64,000 bases of DNA, from positions 281,762 to 345,761 of the forward strand of contig NZ_QXMH01000003.1 in NCBI RefSeq assembly GCF_003568665.1, in the 5' to 3' direction. This stretch comes from Chitinophaga alhagiae (lineage in GTDB: Bacteria > Bacteroidota > Bacteroidia > Chitinophagales > Chitinophagaceae). A program made the translations under genes and the position numbers. The notes under the pieces are model-generated. The model was not told the DNA's origin. It made no database searches and saw only the letters and a list, made by a program, of their open reading frames with translations. Positions 14,661-22,986 of this stretch are shown here, in pieces. Position 1 is the first letter of the stretch; each line of letters begins with the position of its first letter.

Positions 14661-16433
14661 ATGCAGAGAGCGCTTTTACTAACCTGCCTGTTGCTGTTAC
14701 GCCTGATGGCGGCCGCACAGCTACCCGTGTTCGGGGTGTTTGAAGATACCAGCCGCACCATGCAGGCCGGGGCCGTGCATGCGGCGTACAAAGCCGGCCA
14801 GTTCAGGCCCCTGCCCTCCGCTTACCTTAATCCCGGTTTTACGAAGTCTGTTTTCTGGGTGGCGCTGACGCAGCCACCGCCAGCGGGAGAATGGTACCTG
14901 GTGGCAGACAATGCGCACATTAACCACCTGGAGTTTTACGCGGTAACAGATACCGCGGCCCTGTTGTATGTTACGGGAGATTTCCATCCTTTTGCCCAGC
15001 GCCCGCTGCGCTATAATACCTTTGCTTTTCCACTGGCGGCCCGCGCGCCGCTGTACCTGCTGAAAGCAGACAAGCACCATGAGTCCCTGCAGGCCCCGCT
15101 CTTCCTGCGTACCCGTGACGCGCTGCAGCGGCAGCAGGTAACGGAAACGCTGGTGAATGGCATTTTTACAGGCGTTATTGTGCTCATCATCCTCTTCGGT
15201 ATTTTCCTCTACCTTACCACGCGCGACGGGGTATACGGCTGGTATGCGCTCTACGTTGCCGCCGTGCTGCTGTGGATATGGAGCAACAAGGGCCTGGGCT
15301 TCCATTACCTCTGGCCTGATTCCGTTTTCTTTGCCAGCCGTGCCCGCGCCTTGTTCGTGGTGCTGACCCTTACGCTCACCCTGCAGTTCCTCATTGCCTA
15401 CCTGGGCATACGGAAAACCTGGCCTATCAGGGTTTTCCAGGCCGTATGGCTGCTCTTTGCCGTGCTCATCCTCTGGCCGGTGCCGTATACCGACTTTGTA
15501 CAGGCCAGCCTGCTCATCCAGCAGGCACTACCCGTTTTTTCGTTGCTGGTAGTGGGTTTCATGGGCTGGCTGCTGGTGCGGGAGGTACGGCATAAAAACA
15601 GCGCAGCCCTTATTTACCTGCTGGCTACAGGGGTATTCATCGTTTTTGTGGTATTGGAAAATCTGTACCACCTGGGCCGGGTGAAGCTGCCGGAATTTGT
15701 GGCCCACTACGGCGTGTTCCTGGGCGTAGTACTGGAAATGATCATCATCACCTTTGGCCTGGCCGCCCGCTTCAACAGCTACCGCAGAGAAAAAGAGACC
15801 GCGCTACTGCAACTGGCGCGCCAGCAAAAGGAACTGACAGACACCATTGTAACGGTGGAAGAAAAAGAAAGGAAGGCCCTCGCAGACCGCCTGCACGATG
15901 AAATTGGCGCTATGCTGTCTCTCACCTCCCTGCAGGTGAACGCCGGTAAAACGGCGCAGGCCGCCCTGCTGCTGAAAGACATCAGCAGCACCGTGCGCAA
16001 CATCAGCCACCAGCTCACCCCCGTGGCCATGGAAAAATACGGGCTGCGGCATGCTATTGAAGACATGGTGCAGTTGGCCAATGCCTCCGGCAAAATTCAC
16101 ATAGAGCTGGTCATTATCGGCTTCTCAAAAGAGAAAGAGTTCCCGCCCAACTTTTTGCATACGTTATACCGCATTGTGCAGGAACTGCTGCAGAACATAC
16201 TGAAACATGCCGGCGCGGGCAATGTACTGCTACAGCTGGTGGAGCTGGAAGACAGCTGCACCCTGCTGGCGGAAGACAATGGCAAAGGCATGCACCTGCC
16301 GCCTGACGGTGCGGGTTTCCTGCGCAGCATCAGCGCCAAGGTGGCCTACCTGGAAGGCATCATGAACATAGACAGCTCACCGGGCAACGGCATGCTCGTG
16401 AACATTGAACTACCATTACCTGTAAAACCGTAA
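14661..16433 (+). CDS. 7TMR-DISM sensor histidine kinase (HisKA_3 type)
   Basis: 590 residues from the ATG at 14661 (MQRALLLTC, signal peptide to AAAQ). The extracytoplasmic half (~20-160) resembles 7TMR-DISMED2, a jelly-roll domain that binds sugars ('SVFWVALTQPPPAGEWYLVADNAHINHLEFY'). Seven membrane helices follow (~165-375), then a coiled coil (FNSYRREKETALLQLARQQK). The kinase core has the phospho-acceptor segment ALADRLHDEIGAMLS and an intact ATPase: N-box ELLQNILKHA and G-box EDNGKGM. It lies 8 bp before its LuxR-type partner regulator. Its position inside the sialidase/epimerase locus suggests it may sense a sugar from it, but that is inference. Confidence 0.93.
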   Translation: MQRALLLTCLLLLRLMAAAQLPVFGVFEDTSRTMQAGAVHAAYKAGQFRPLPSAYLNPGFTKSVFWVALTQPPPAGEWYLVADNAHINHLEFYAVTDTAALLYVTGDFHPFAQRPLRYNTFAFPLAARAPLYLLKADKHHESLQAPLFLRTRDALQRQQVTETLVNGIFTGVIVLIILFGIFLYLTTRDGVYGWYALYVAAVLLWIWSNKGLGFHYLWPDSVFFASRARALFVVLTLTLTLQFLIAYLGIRKTWPIRVFQAVWLLFAVLILWPVPYTDFVQASLLIQQALPVFSLLVVGFMGWLLVREVRHKNSAALIYLLATGVFIVFVVLENLYHLGRVKLPEFVAHYGVFLGVVLEMIIITFGLAARFNSYRREKETALLQLARQQKELTDTIVTVEEKERKALADRLHDEIGAMLSLTSLQVNAGKTAQAALLLKDISSTVRNISHQLTPVAMEKYGLRHAIEDMVQLANASGKIHIELVIIGFSKEKEFPPNFLHTLYRIVQELLQNILKHAGAGNVLLQLVELEDSCTLLAEDNGKGMHLPPDGAGFLRSISAKVAYLEGIMNIDSSPGNGMLVNIELPLPVKP

Positions 16434-16441
16434 ACTGAATT

Positions 16442-17074
16442 ATGCTTACCCGCTTACTCATTGCAGACGACCACCAGTTACTGACAGACGGCCTCATAGT
16501 TGTGCTGCAGCAAAACCCCGACTGGGAAATACTGGAACCCGTGAACAATGGCCGCGCCCTGCTGGCCCGGCTGGCGGAAACACGGGTAGACCTGGTGCTG
16601 CTGGATCTGAACATGCCGCAGATAGACGGTATCCGCGCCCTCGGCATTATGAAAAGAGAATTTCCGCATCTTAAGATACTGGTGCTTACCAACTATAACC
16701 AGCCGCAGCTGCTGGCGGAAGTAAAGAAACTGGGCGCAGACGGGTACATGCTGAAAAATGCGTCTGCCGCCGCACTGCAGGGGGCCATACAAGGCATTCT
16801 TGCGGGGCAGCCTTATTTCGAGGAACTGACACCTTCTTCCGTGCCGCTACCCGCTTACTTTCTTGACGAGTTCATGAAAAAATACCACCTCACCAAACGC
16901 GAAGTGGAGATCATCAAAATGGTGGGCAGCGAGCTGACCAGTAAAGAGATCGGCAACCAGTTGTCTATTTCGGAGCTGACGGTGAACACGCACCGCAAGA
17001 ATATTTTGCGCAAGCTGGAACTGAAGAATACGGCGGGCTTGCTGAACTTTGCCAAGCAGCACGGGATACTTTGA
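16442..17074 (+). CDS. NarL/LuxR-family response regulator
   Basis: 210 residues. The receiver domain begins MLTRLLIADDHQLLTDGL, has the phospho-acceptor aspartate in LVLLDLNMP, the switch residue in ILVLTNYN, and the lysine in GYMLKNAS. The C-terminal HTH runs from HLTKREVEIIKMVGSELTSK to ELTVNTHRKNILRKLELKN, a standard LuxR-type domain. It is translated from the same message as the 7TM kinase (8-bp gap) and ends 18 bp from the convergent epimerase stop. Targets are unknown; the nearest candidate promoters are those of the sialidase and SusC. Confidence 0.94.
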   Translation: MLTRLLIADDHQLLTDGLIVVLQQNPDWEILEPVNNGRALLARLAETRVDLVLLDLNMPQIDGIRALGIMKREFPHLKILVLTNYNQPQLLAEVKKLGADGYMLKNASAAALQGAIQGILAGQPYFEELTPSSVPLPAYFLDEFMKKYHLTKREVEIIKMVGSELTSKEIGNQLSISELTVNTHRKNILRKLELKNTAGLLNFAKQHGIL

Positions 17075-17092
17075 CCTTGCGGCCGCATCGTA

Positions 17093-18295
17093 CTACAATC
17101 GTTTCATGGCTTCCAGGCAGGCACGGCTGTGATGGAAGGGGCTTTTCCAGAGCCCTATCTTTTCTTCGTCCATCAGGGTATTGTCTTTTCGTACGCCCCA
17201 GAACCATTCTCCGCCTTTTTTATCTTGCAGGTAACTGCATACAAACTGCCAGCAATCCTGCGCGTATTGCAGGTAAGCGGGGTTGTTACTGAGCTGCCAG
17301 GCGTTGATGAAGGCAATGATGCCTTCGGCCTGCGGCCACCAGAGCTTTTCCGGTACCAGGTGTTTATGTTCGGGCGCAAACTCGTTCCAGAAACCGCCGT
17401 CCGCATCCTGCCCTTCCCTGCCGGCTTCTGCCATTTGCAACGCCAGCGGGCGCAGCTTCTCCAGCATGGCCTCATCACCAGTGGCCTCGGCGGCGGCGGG
17501 CAGCAGCCAGCTGGCCGCCATATCGTACCCATAAGAAATATGCGTACTCTTCAGCTTCCAGTCGTTCTCGAAAAACAATTGCAGGTGGGCGGATGTTTTA
17601 TCGATGATCTTGTCGTAGAAAACTACCAGCAGGTCGTGGATATGGGTTTTCAGGCCTTCGTCCGGCCATATGGCATAAAGATTAACGTATGCTTCCAGCA
17701 GTTGGAGATGCGTACCGGCAGATTTTTTCTCGTTGGCATCCCGGGTGAACATGCGCAGGTCCCGGATATCTTTCCAGTCCCTGCTGAAAGCCTGCACATA
17801 ACCGCCGTTCACACAATCATAACTATACAGTTGCACCAGGCTGTAGAGGCCAATAGCCCTGTCTAGCGCTACCTTGTGCTGCGTGATCTTGTAATATTCC
17901 GCAAAGGCATCTATAACGCGGGCAATGGCGTACACCTGCTTTTTGGTCTCCACGGGGTTGCCGGTGTAGTCTACACTCCACACTACGCCGCCATATTCAT
18001 TATCCAGGAAATATTCCACCATATAGGAAAAGGCGCGGTGGGCCGCTTGCAGGTATGGCGGATGCTGCGTGGCGCTGTAGCCCGCGGCAAAGGCCCGCAG
18101 AATACCGGCGTTCAGCACGGCGCCCTTAATAGCAAAGGGATCAGGAGCGTTGTTGTTAAAGAGCTTTCCGTAAAAGCCCCCAAACTTCTCATCAATACTG
18201 TACCGCAGCCAGAAATCAAGTATGGCGTTGAGTTCCGCCTGCAGTTCCTGCTTCAGTTTTTCCTGCATGACCGTTTGGTTTACCGGGAATAACAT
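17093..18295 (-). CDS. AGE/cellobiose 2-epimerase superfamily protein lacking a key His and Glu
   Basis: 400 residues with the (alpha/alpha)6-barrel pattern. Conserved landmarks: 'FGGFYGKL', 'KGAVLNAGILRAFAAGY', 'SAGTHLQLLEAYVNLY' (His196), 'EKLWWPQAEGI' and 'WKSPFHHSRACLEA' (His388/389). In characterised N-acylglucosamine 2-epimerases and cellobiose 2-epimerases the segment 'SYGHDIEASWLL' supplies a catalytic His and a Glu. Here it reads SYGYDMAASWLL, so Tyr257 and Ala260 take their places. Either the activity differs or is lost, or another residue substitutes. Two starts are possible (18295, 18268). It lies 5 bp behind the Kelch gene, so they are co-transcribed. In a sialic-acid pathway this family supplies ManNAc 2-epimerase, but motifs such as WWPQAEG and THLQLLEAY look closer to the disaccharide branch. 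Confidence 0.85.
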   Translation of the reverse strand: MLFPVNQTVMQEKLKQELQAELNAILDFWLRYSIDEKFGGFYGKLFNNNAPDPFAIKGAVLNAGILRAFAAGYSATQHPPYLQAAHRAFSYMVEYFLDNEYGGVVWSVDYTGNPVETKKQVYAIARVIDAFAEYYKITQHKVALDRAIGLYSLVQLYSYDCVNGGYVQAFSRDWKDIRDLRMFTRDANEKKSAGTHLQLLEAYVNLYAIWPDEGLKTHIHDLLVVFYDKIIDKTSAHLQLFFENDWKLKSTHISYGYDMAASWLLPAAAEATGDEAMLEKLRPLALQMAEAGREGQDADGGFWNEFAPEHKHLVPEKLWWPQAEGIIAFINAWQLSNNPAYLQYAQDCWQFVCSYLQDKKGGEWFWGVRKDNTLMDEEKIGLWKSPFHHSRACLEAMKRL

Positions 18296-18300
18296 CCCGC

Positions 18301-19644
18301 TTAGTTCATTTGTCCCCTCCAGACCTCCTGCACACCGGCGCCATCGTTCTGCCCGCCCAATATCCAGATCACCTTGTTGCTGGTAAAGGCATCAAAGTAT
18401 GCTCTTTGGGGAAAGTCTGCGGGCAGCGCACGGGAATCTTCAGGGTCAGTGATCTTTGCCCAGTTCAGCCCATCGTCTGCAGACACCCAGAGGTCGTTGT
18501 ACGTGGCGCTGTTGTCCGCGCCGCCAATGAGCAGCAACTGGGCCTTATTCACCAGCACTTTGTGGCCGTTGCGCGCGGGCGGCGGGGTTTGGGCGGCTAC
18601 CTTGGTCCAGGTAACGCCATCTGCCGTATTCCACACATCGTTGAGGTATTGCTGGTTGTTGTCAATACCGCCGGTGAGCCATATCCGGTCTTTATACACA
18701 AATACTGCTGGGTTGGAACGCGGAGGGAAAGTGGCGGCAGCGGTCACCTTCGTCCAGGTAACGCCATCCGCGGTATTCCACACGTCATTGAGTGCGGTAC
18801 CGTTCAAGGAAGGATTGCCGCCGGCCGGCAACAGGCTGCCGCCTATTACCCAGAGCTTATCCTGGAACACTACGGCGTTGAGGCGTTCCCGTGGGCTCCA
18901 CCTTGCGGCGGGATCTGTGGCTTCAGATACCGTCCAGCTGGTGCCATCTTCAGAGCTCCATATCTTGTTCAACACGGCGTCTTTGGTAAGGCCGCCCAGC
19001 AACCAGAGCTTATTCTGGAAGGTAGCCATGCGGCCGTGCGCGGCCAGCGGAAGAGAATCTTTTTTATTGTCTGCCGCCTTTACCCGTATCCAGGTGGCGC
19101 CGTTGTTGGTGTAATACATGCCGAAGCTGGCAGGGGTAGTGTTCACAGCCGGGGTGAAGGCGGCGGTATAGATAGCGGTACCGAACACGGTGGCCGTTGC
19201 ATCCAGAAAGCGGCCAAAACCAGGGCCGGTCATTTTCTGCCAGGATACGGCCTTGGGGTCAAGCGTCTTGATCACCCTGACGGTGTAATTCCGTACTGTT
19301 TTGCCATCTTCCGCCACTACCGTATAGGTAATGGGGTTGCGGAAATCATTGACGGTAACGCCGCTTACCTGTACGGAGTCCCCTACTTTCAACACGGAGC
19401 CGGGCGTTAGCCCGAAAGTGGCTTTGAGGGCGCGGATGTCTGTAGCATAATGTATACTGTCCGGACTGTTATAAACCGTGCGTGCAAGCTGGTTGACCAC
19501 AAAAGGCTGATCCAGCCCCAGCCCGGGAATGTCAAATTCCAGGATGCCTGCCATTTTACTGGTCCTTTCTTCCTTTTCACAAGAAGTAATGATAAACAAA
19601 CCGATCAAAAGAATACAGATAACATGAATGTTCTTCCGGTGCAT
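18301..19644 (-). CDS. Kelch-type beta-propeller lipoprotein
   Basis: 447 residues from the ATG at 19644 (MHRKNIHVICILLIGLF), with lipobox IITSCEKE. The first ~130 residues form one or two Ig-like modules ('VVAEDGKTVRNYTVRVI' is typical of DUF5018/DUF6242-like domains). At least five Kelch blades follow, each with a hydrophobic strand, a GG pair and a W: KLWLLGGLT, KLWVIGGSL, RIWLTGGID, LLLIGGAD, VIWILGGQN. Two blades contain the identical 16-residue string LNDVWNTADGVTWTKV. NanM-type sialate mutarotases are Kelch propellers, so a periplasmic mutarotase or a glycan-binding role in this locus is conceivable, but I see no NanM-specific residues. First gene of the epimerase operon. Confidence 0.85.
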   Translation of the reverse strand: MHRKNIHVICILLIGLFIITSCEKEERTSKMAGILEFDIPGLGLDQPFVVNQLARTVYNSPDSIHYATDIRALKATFGLTPGSVLKVGDSVQVSGVTVNDFRNPITYTVVAEDGKTVRNYTVRVIKTLDPKAVSWQKMTGPGFGRFLDATATVFGTAIYTAAFTPAVNTTPASFGMYYTNNGATWIRVKAADNKKDSLPLAAHGRMATFQNKLWLLGGLTKDAVLNKIWSSEDGTSWTVSEATDPAARWSPRERLNAVVFQDKLWVIGGSLLPAGGNPSLNGTALNDVWNTADGVTWTKVTAAATFPPRSNPAVFVYKDRIWLTGGIDNNQQYLNDVWNTADGVTWTKVAAQTPPPARNGHKVLVNKAQLLLIGGADNSATYNDLWVSADDGLNWAKITDPEDSRALPADFPQRAYFDAFTSNKVIWILGGQNDGAGVQEVWRGQMN

Positions 19645-19730
19645 AATAGATCTAACTTTCGTTTCCGCGTGGGAATAGCCGCGGGAGGCGGGTGCTTCCG
19701 GCATTAAAGATAGATCATTTTCCGGAGCGG

Positions 19731-20261
19731 TCAGTGAATATTCGTCTTGAGCCGGGCAACCGCCATTTTACGGTCAGATTCCAGCTCCCTGATAAAAGGC
19801 AGCGCATCCTGTATATACAGGCGGGTGCTGAGTTCCAGGTAATTATCCAACTGGAAGAACATGGCCGCGCGGTTGCCGCCCAGGAGCTTGATCATACGAC
19901 GGTAAAAACGGGTTTGCAGGGCAACGAACTCCTTGTCGTTCCGGATGATGTTCTTCGTGAGAGAGTTCATCATTGGCTCGTCCAGCGACGTGTATTTTTC
20001 GTTGTACACTTTCAGCAGGGCTATCCTTTCCTGTATGTAAGGGTCTTTCTCCGTCTCGTACTGGCTCAGCGCTTCCAGGAACAGCGGCCGTTCTCCGCGT
20101 GATACTTTGAGGTAATTGCAGAAAAGGTCTTCCCGGCTTCTGCCAAAAAGGTCCAGCACAATATCATTATCCGGGAGAATGGCTGCGGTACTGTCTTGCG
20201 CAGAGGCGGGCATGCAGGTAACAATAGCTGCCAGCAAACATAACAGTTTAAAATGTCTCAT
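19731..20261 (-). CDS. Unrecognised secreted helical protein
   Basis: 176 residues from the ATG at 20261 (MRHFKLLCLLAAIVTCMPASA, a clear Sec signal peptide). The mature part is almost entirely helical and charged (FCNYLKVSRGERPLFLEAL, NDKEFVALQTRFYRRMIKLL), with no cysteines after the signal beyond one and no catalytic motif I recognise. It is separated from the Kelch gene by 86 bp and may or may not share its transcript. Probably periplasmic. Function unknown. Confidence 0.7.
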   Translation of the reverse strand: MRHFKLLCLLAAIVTCMPASAQDSTAAILPDNDIVLDLFGRSREDLFCNYLKVSRGERPLFLEALSQYETEKDPYIQERIALLKVYNEKYTSLDEPMMNSLTKNIIRNDKEFVALQTRFYRRMIKLLGGNRAAMFFQLDNYLELSTRLYIQDALPFIRELESDRKMAVARLKTNIH

Positions 20262-20692
20262 AACATCCGTTTTATGCGTATACACGCAGTGAAGCGATAC
20301 AAGAATGATGCTGTTGTTATGCTTATGGTGCTGCTGCTTTAACTATCGACAGAATTTGCCGGGGTCGGTACTATGGATAACGTGAGAGATGCAGCATTTG
20401 TTGTGCGGGGACGGGTAGCCCTGCGCAGCAACAGCTCCCGGGCTCACGCCGGCGCACCAACCGGAAAGTGCCCGCCGGAAATGCAGGAGGTATTATATAT
20501 AACGTAAAGCGGGGAAAATTAGACGTTTCCCATAAAAAGCCCGCTTTCCATGGCTTTTGTTCATAAATACCCGGAAATACTATCACAACATTCAATCCTC
20601 TGCGGGTAATAGCGGGTTTGGGCGGGCATTTCAGCCATTTCAGCCGTAACGGTTTATTCCCTAAATTTGCCGTTGATTTAAACGAGACCAAC
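20262..20692. other. 431-bp intergenic region, divergent promoters
   Basis: No convincing gene. It contains an 8-bp inverted repeat (AAAGCGGG 20506-20513 / CCCGCTTT 20540-20547, 26-nt loop) and, at 20662-20669, TAAATTTG, a perfect -7 box 23 nt before the ATG at 20693. An A/T-rich patch (TATTATATATAACG) at 20491-20504 precedes the hairpin. A plus-strand frame from 20618 only extends the downstream gene and is not favoured, because it starts upstream of the promoter box. Confidence 0.5.
20662..20669 (+). promoter_or_regulatory. -7 box (TAAATTTG)
   Basis: Perfect TAnnTTTG, 23 nt upstream of the ATG at 20693. It fixes that start over the in-frame start at 20618. The -33 region is weak. Confidence 0.5.
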
Positions 20693-22279
20693 ATGCGGAA
20701 AGGATTTATTATCAGTGGAATTATTGGCATCATCGGCAGTTCTTTGCTGGGCTTTTATGCAAGCCCCTGGTGGTATGTACTGCTGGCAGTAGTACTGACC
20801 CTCTTTGTAATGGGTATTAATGATATGATGCAGACCCGCCATTCCATTATGCGCACCTACCCTGTTTTCGGGCGTATGCGTTACTGGATGGAAGCGCTGC
20901 GGCCCAAGATGTACCAGTATTTTGTGGAATCTGACATAGACGGCCGGCCCATTAACCGGATAGACCGGTCTACCATTTACCAGCGCGCCAAACAGGAAAT
21001 GGACACCATGCCTTTTGGCACCCAGCTGGACGTGTATGAAGAAGGGTATGAATGGATGAGCCATTCCATTTCCCCGAAAGACTTTCACAAGCTGGACCAT
21101 AACCCGCGGGTGACCATCGGCAACAAGGATTGCAAGCAACCTTATTCCGCCAGCATCTTCAACGTATCAGCCATGAGCTTCGGCTCCCTGAGCAGCAACG
21201 CCATTGAAGCGCTGAACGCGGGCGCCAAGATCGGCAACTTTGCACATAATACCGGGGAAGGCGGCATCAGCCCCTATCACCTCAAACATAAGGGAGACAT
21301 CATCTGGCAGGTAGGCACCGGCTACTTCGGCTGCCGGGACGATGACGGTAATTTCTCCCCGGAGCTGTTTACCCAAACCTCTTCAGCCCCGCAGATCAGG
21401 ATGATAGAGCTGAAGCTCTCACAGGGCGCCAAACCCGGCCACGGCGGCATATTGCCCGCCAAAAAGAACACGCCCGAAATTGCGGCCATCCGGCACGTGA
21501 AGCCCAACACCACCATTTATTCACCGCCCTACCATAGCGCCTTTAACACGCCCCGGGAACTGATACTGCTCCTGCACCAGATGCGCGGGCTCTCCGGCGG
21601 CAAACCGGTAGGCATGAAACTGTGCATTGGCCGCAAAAGCGAGTTCATAGGCATCTGCAAGGCCATGATAGAACTGGACATTTACCCGGACTTCATTACG
21701 GTAGACGGTGGCGAAGGCGGCACCGGCGCGGCGCCGCAGGAATTTTCCAACCACGTTGGCGCGCCCCTGCTGGACGGGCTGGCCTTTGTACACAATATGC
21801 TGGTGGGCTTCAACATCCGCCACCATATCAAGATCATAGCCTCCGGCAAGATACTCTCCGGCTTTCACCTGCTGCGCGCCATAGCGCTGGGAGCAGACGC
21901 CTGCAACAGCGCCCGCGCCATGATGATGGCCCTGGGTTGCATACAGGCCCTGCAATGCAACTCCAACAAATGCCCCACCGGCGTTGCCACGCAAGACCCC
22001 GCCCTGACCATTGGCCTGGTGGTGGAAGACAAAAAACAACGTGTGGCCAATTACCACGAAGACACCGTGAAAACCTTTGTGGAACTGATGGGCGCCGCCG
22101 GCATAGACGATTACAAAAAGCTCACGCGCTCCCATATCTACCGCCGTGTATTCATGAACGAAGTGAGAACGCTGGAAGACATTTTCCCCAGCCTGGAGCC
22201 CAGCTGCATGCTGGTCAACAAAATTCCGGAAAGGTATAAGCAGGACTATGAAATGGCCCACGCGGACCGTTGGTACTAA
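20693..22279 (+). CDS. Membrane-anchored FMN-binding glutamate synthase-like protein
   Basis: 528 residues from the ATG at 20693 (MRKGFIISGIIGIIGSSLLG). Two N-terminal membrane helices (to about residue 50) precede a Glu_synthase-type FMN TIM barrel. Landmarks: 'FNVSAMSFGSLSSNAIEALN', 'HNTGEGGISPYH', 'LSQGAKPGHGGILPAKK', 'FITVDGGEGGTGAAP' and 'ALGADACNSARAMMMALG'. Cysteines in ALGCIQALQCNSNKCPTGVA match the 3Fe-4S-binding cluster of glutamate synthase large subunits. The glutaminase domain is absent, so it is not a full GltB. This is a widespread stand-alone family with unknown electron donor and product. Monocistronic, followed by a strong terminator. Confidence 0.9.
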   Translation: MRKGFIISGIIGIIGSSLLGFYASPWWYVLLAVVLTLFVMGINDMMQTRHSIMRTYPVFGRMRYWMEALRPKMYQYFVESDIDGRPINRIDRSTIYQRAKQEMDTMPFGTQLDVYEEGYEWMSHSISPKDFHKLDHNPRVTIGNKDCKQPYSASIFNVSAMSFGSLSSNAIEALNAGAKIGNFAHNTGEGGISPYHLKHKGDIIWQVGTGYFGCRDDDGNFSPELFTQTSSAPQIRMIELKLSQGAKPGHGGILPAKKNTPEIAAIRHVKPNTTIYSPPYHSAFNTPRELILLLHQMRGLSGGKPVGMKLCIGRKSEFIGICKAMIELDIYPDFITVDGGEGGTGAAPQEFSNHVGAPLLDGLAFVHNMLVGFNIRHHIKIIASGKILSGFHLLRAIALGADACNSARAMMMALGCIQALQCNSNKCPTGVATQDPALTIGLVVEDKKQRVANYHEDTVKTFVELMGAAGIDDYKKLTRSHIYRRVFMNEVRTLEDIFPSLEPSCMLVNKIPERYKQDYEMAHADRWY

Positions 22280-22299
22280 CATAGCTTCATCAATTATTC

Positions 22300-22328
22300 A
22301 AAGGCTGCTCTAAGGGCAGCCTTTTTTT
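22300..22328 (+). terminator. Intrinsic terminator
   Basis: AAAGGCTGC (22300-22308) pairs with GCAGCCTTT (22316-22324) over a 7-nt loop and is followed by further T residues. It lies 21 bp after the stop of the glutamate synthase-like gene. Confidence 0.85.
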
Positions 22329-22422
22329 ATTTTCACCCATACCGCACAAATCCCTCACATCCGGCTGTTTGGAATTTTCGTAATTATATAATATATTCAT
22401 AATGATAATATGACAAGACCGT

Positions 22423-22941
22423 ATGAAAGCGAACGAGCGATTTAACTGGGCAGTGGAAATGCTGCATGTACATCCGGCAGACCATATCCTGGAGATTGGT
22501 TGCGGGCATGGCATAGCGGTCTCTCTCATTGCCCCCGGGCTGAAAAGCGGGTCTATTACCGCCATAGACATCTCCCAAACCATGATAGACAAGGCCATGA
22601 AACGCAATGAGACCAATAATGCGGCTTTTATTGCCGGCACGCTGGAAGAGGCCGGTCTCCCGGAACGGCAGTTTGATAAGGTATTTGCCTTCAATGTGAA
22701 CATCTTCCATAAAGGGCCCGGCAGGGAACTGCCGTTGATACGCCGCTGCCTAGCGCCCAACGGGGTGTTGTACGTTTTTCACCAGCCCCCTCCAACAGAC
22801 AGCATGAAGGTGGCCCAGGGCTTTGCGGACGCCATTACCGCGCAGCTGCAGAAACACCACTTTACAGTTAAAGACGTTCTCCTGAAAAAACTGAGCCCCA
22901 GCCCCTGTGTATGCGTTATTTCCCAACCATCCGCGCAATAA
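22423..22941 (+). CDS. Class I SAM-dependent methyltransferase (small)
   Basis: 172 residues, ATG at 22423. Motif I HILEIGCGHGIAVSLIAP, acidic loop GSITAIDISQTMIDKA, and AAFIAGTLEEAGLPERQFDKVFAFNVNIF give a Methyltransf_25/31-type fold. The protein is short: after the central sheet only LIRRCLAPNGVLYVFHQPP and a final hairpin follow. The acceptor cannot be assigned. The upstream sequence is very A/T-rich without a clear -7 box. It is followed after 45 bp by the helicase, which has its own promoter. Confidence 0.85.
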   Translation: MKANERFNWAVEMLHVHPADHILEIGCGHGIAVSLIAPGLKSGSITAIDISQTMIDKAMKRNETNNAAFIAGTLEEAGLPERQFDKVFAFNVNIFHKGPGRELPLIRRCLAPNGVLYVFHQPPPTDSMKVAQGFADAITAQLQKHHFTVKDVLLKKLSPSPCVCVISQPSAQ

Positions 22942-22953
22942 CGTTCATTTCTC

Positions 22954-22961
22954 TACCTTTG
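22954..22961 (+). promoter_or_regulatory. -7 box (TACCTTTG) of the DEAD-box helicase
   Basis: Perfect TAnnTTTG, 25 nt before the helicase ATG at 22987, in a 45-bp gap. Confidence 0.55.
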
Positions 22962-22986
22962 TACCCTTTAGCACAAGCTGTAGCGC

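Noticed and set aside
18603..18800. Near-identical DNA repeats in the Kelch gene as a mobile or recombinational repeat
   Set aside because: They encode successive propeller blades (LNDVWNTADGVTWTKV twice) and are explained by internal duplication of a blade.
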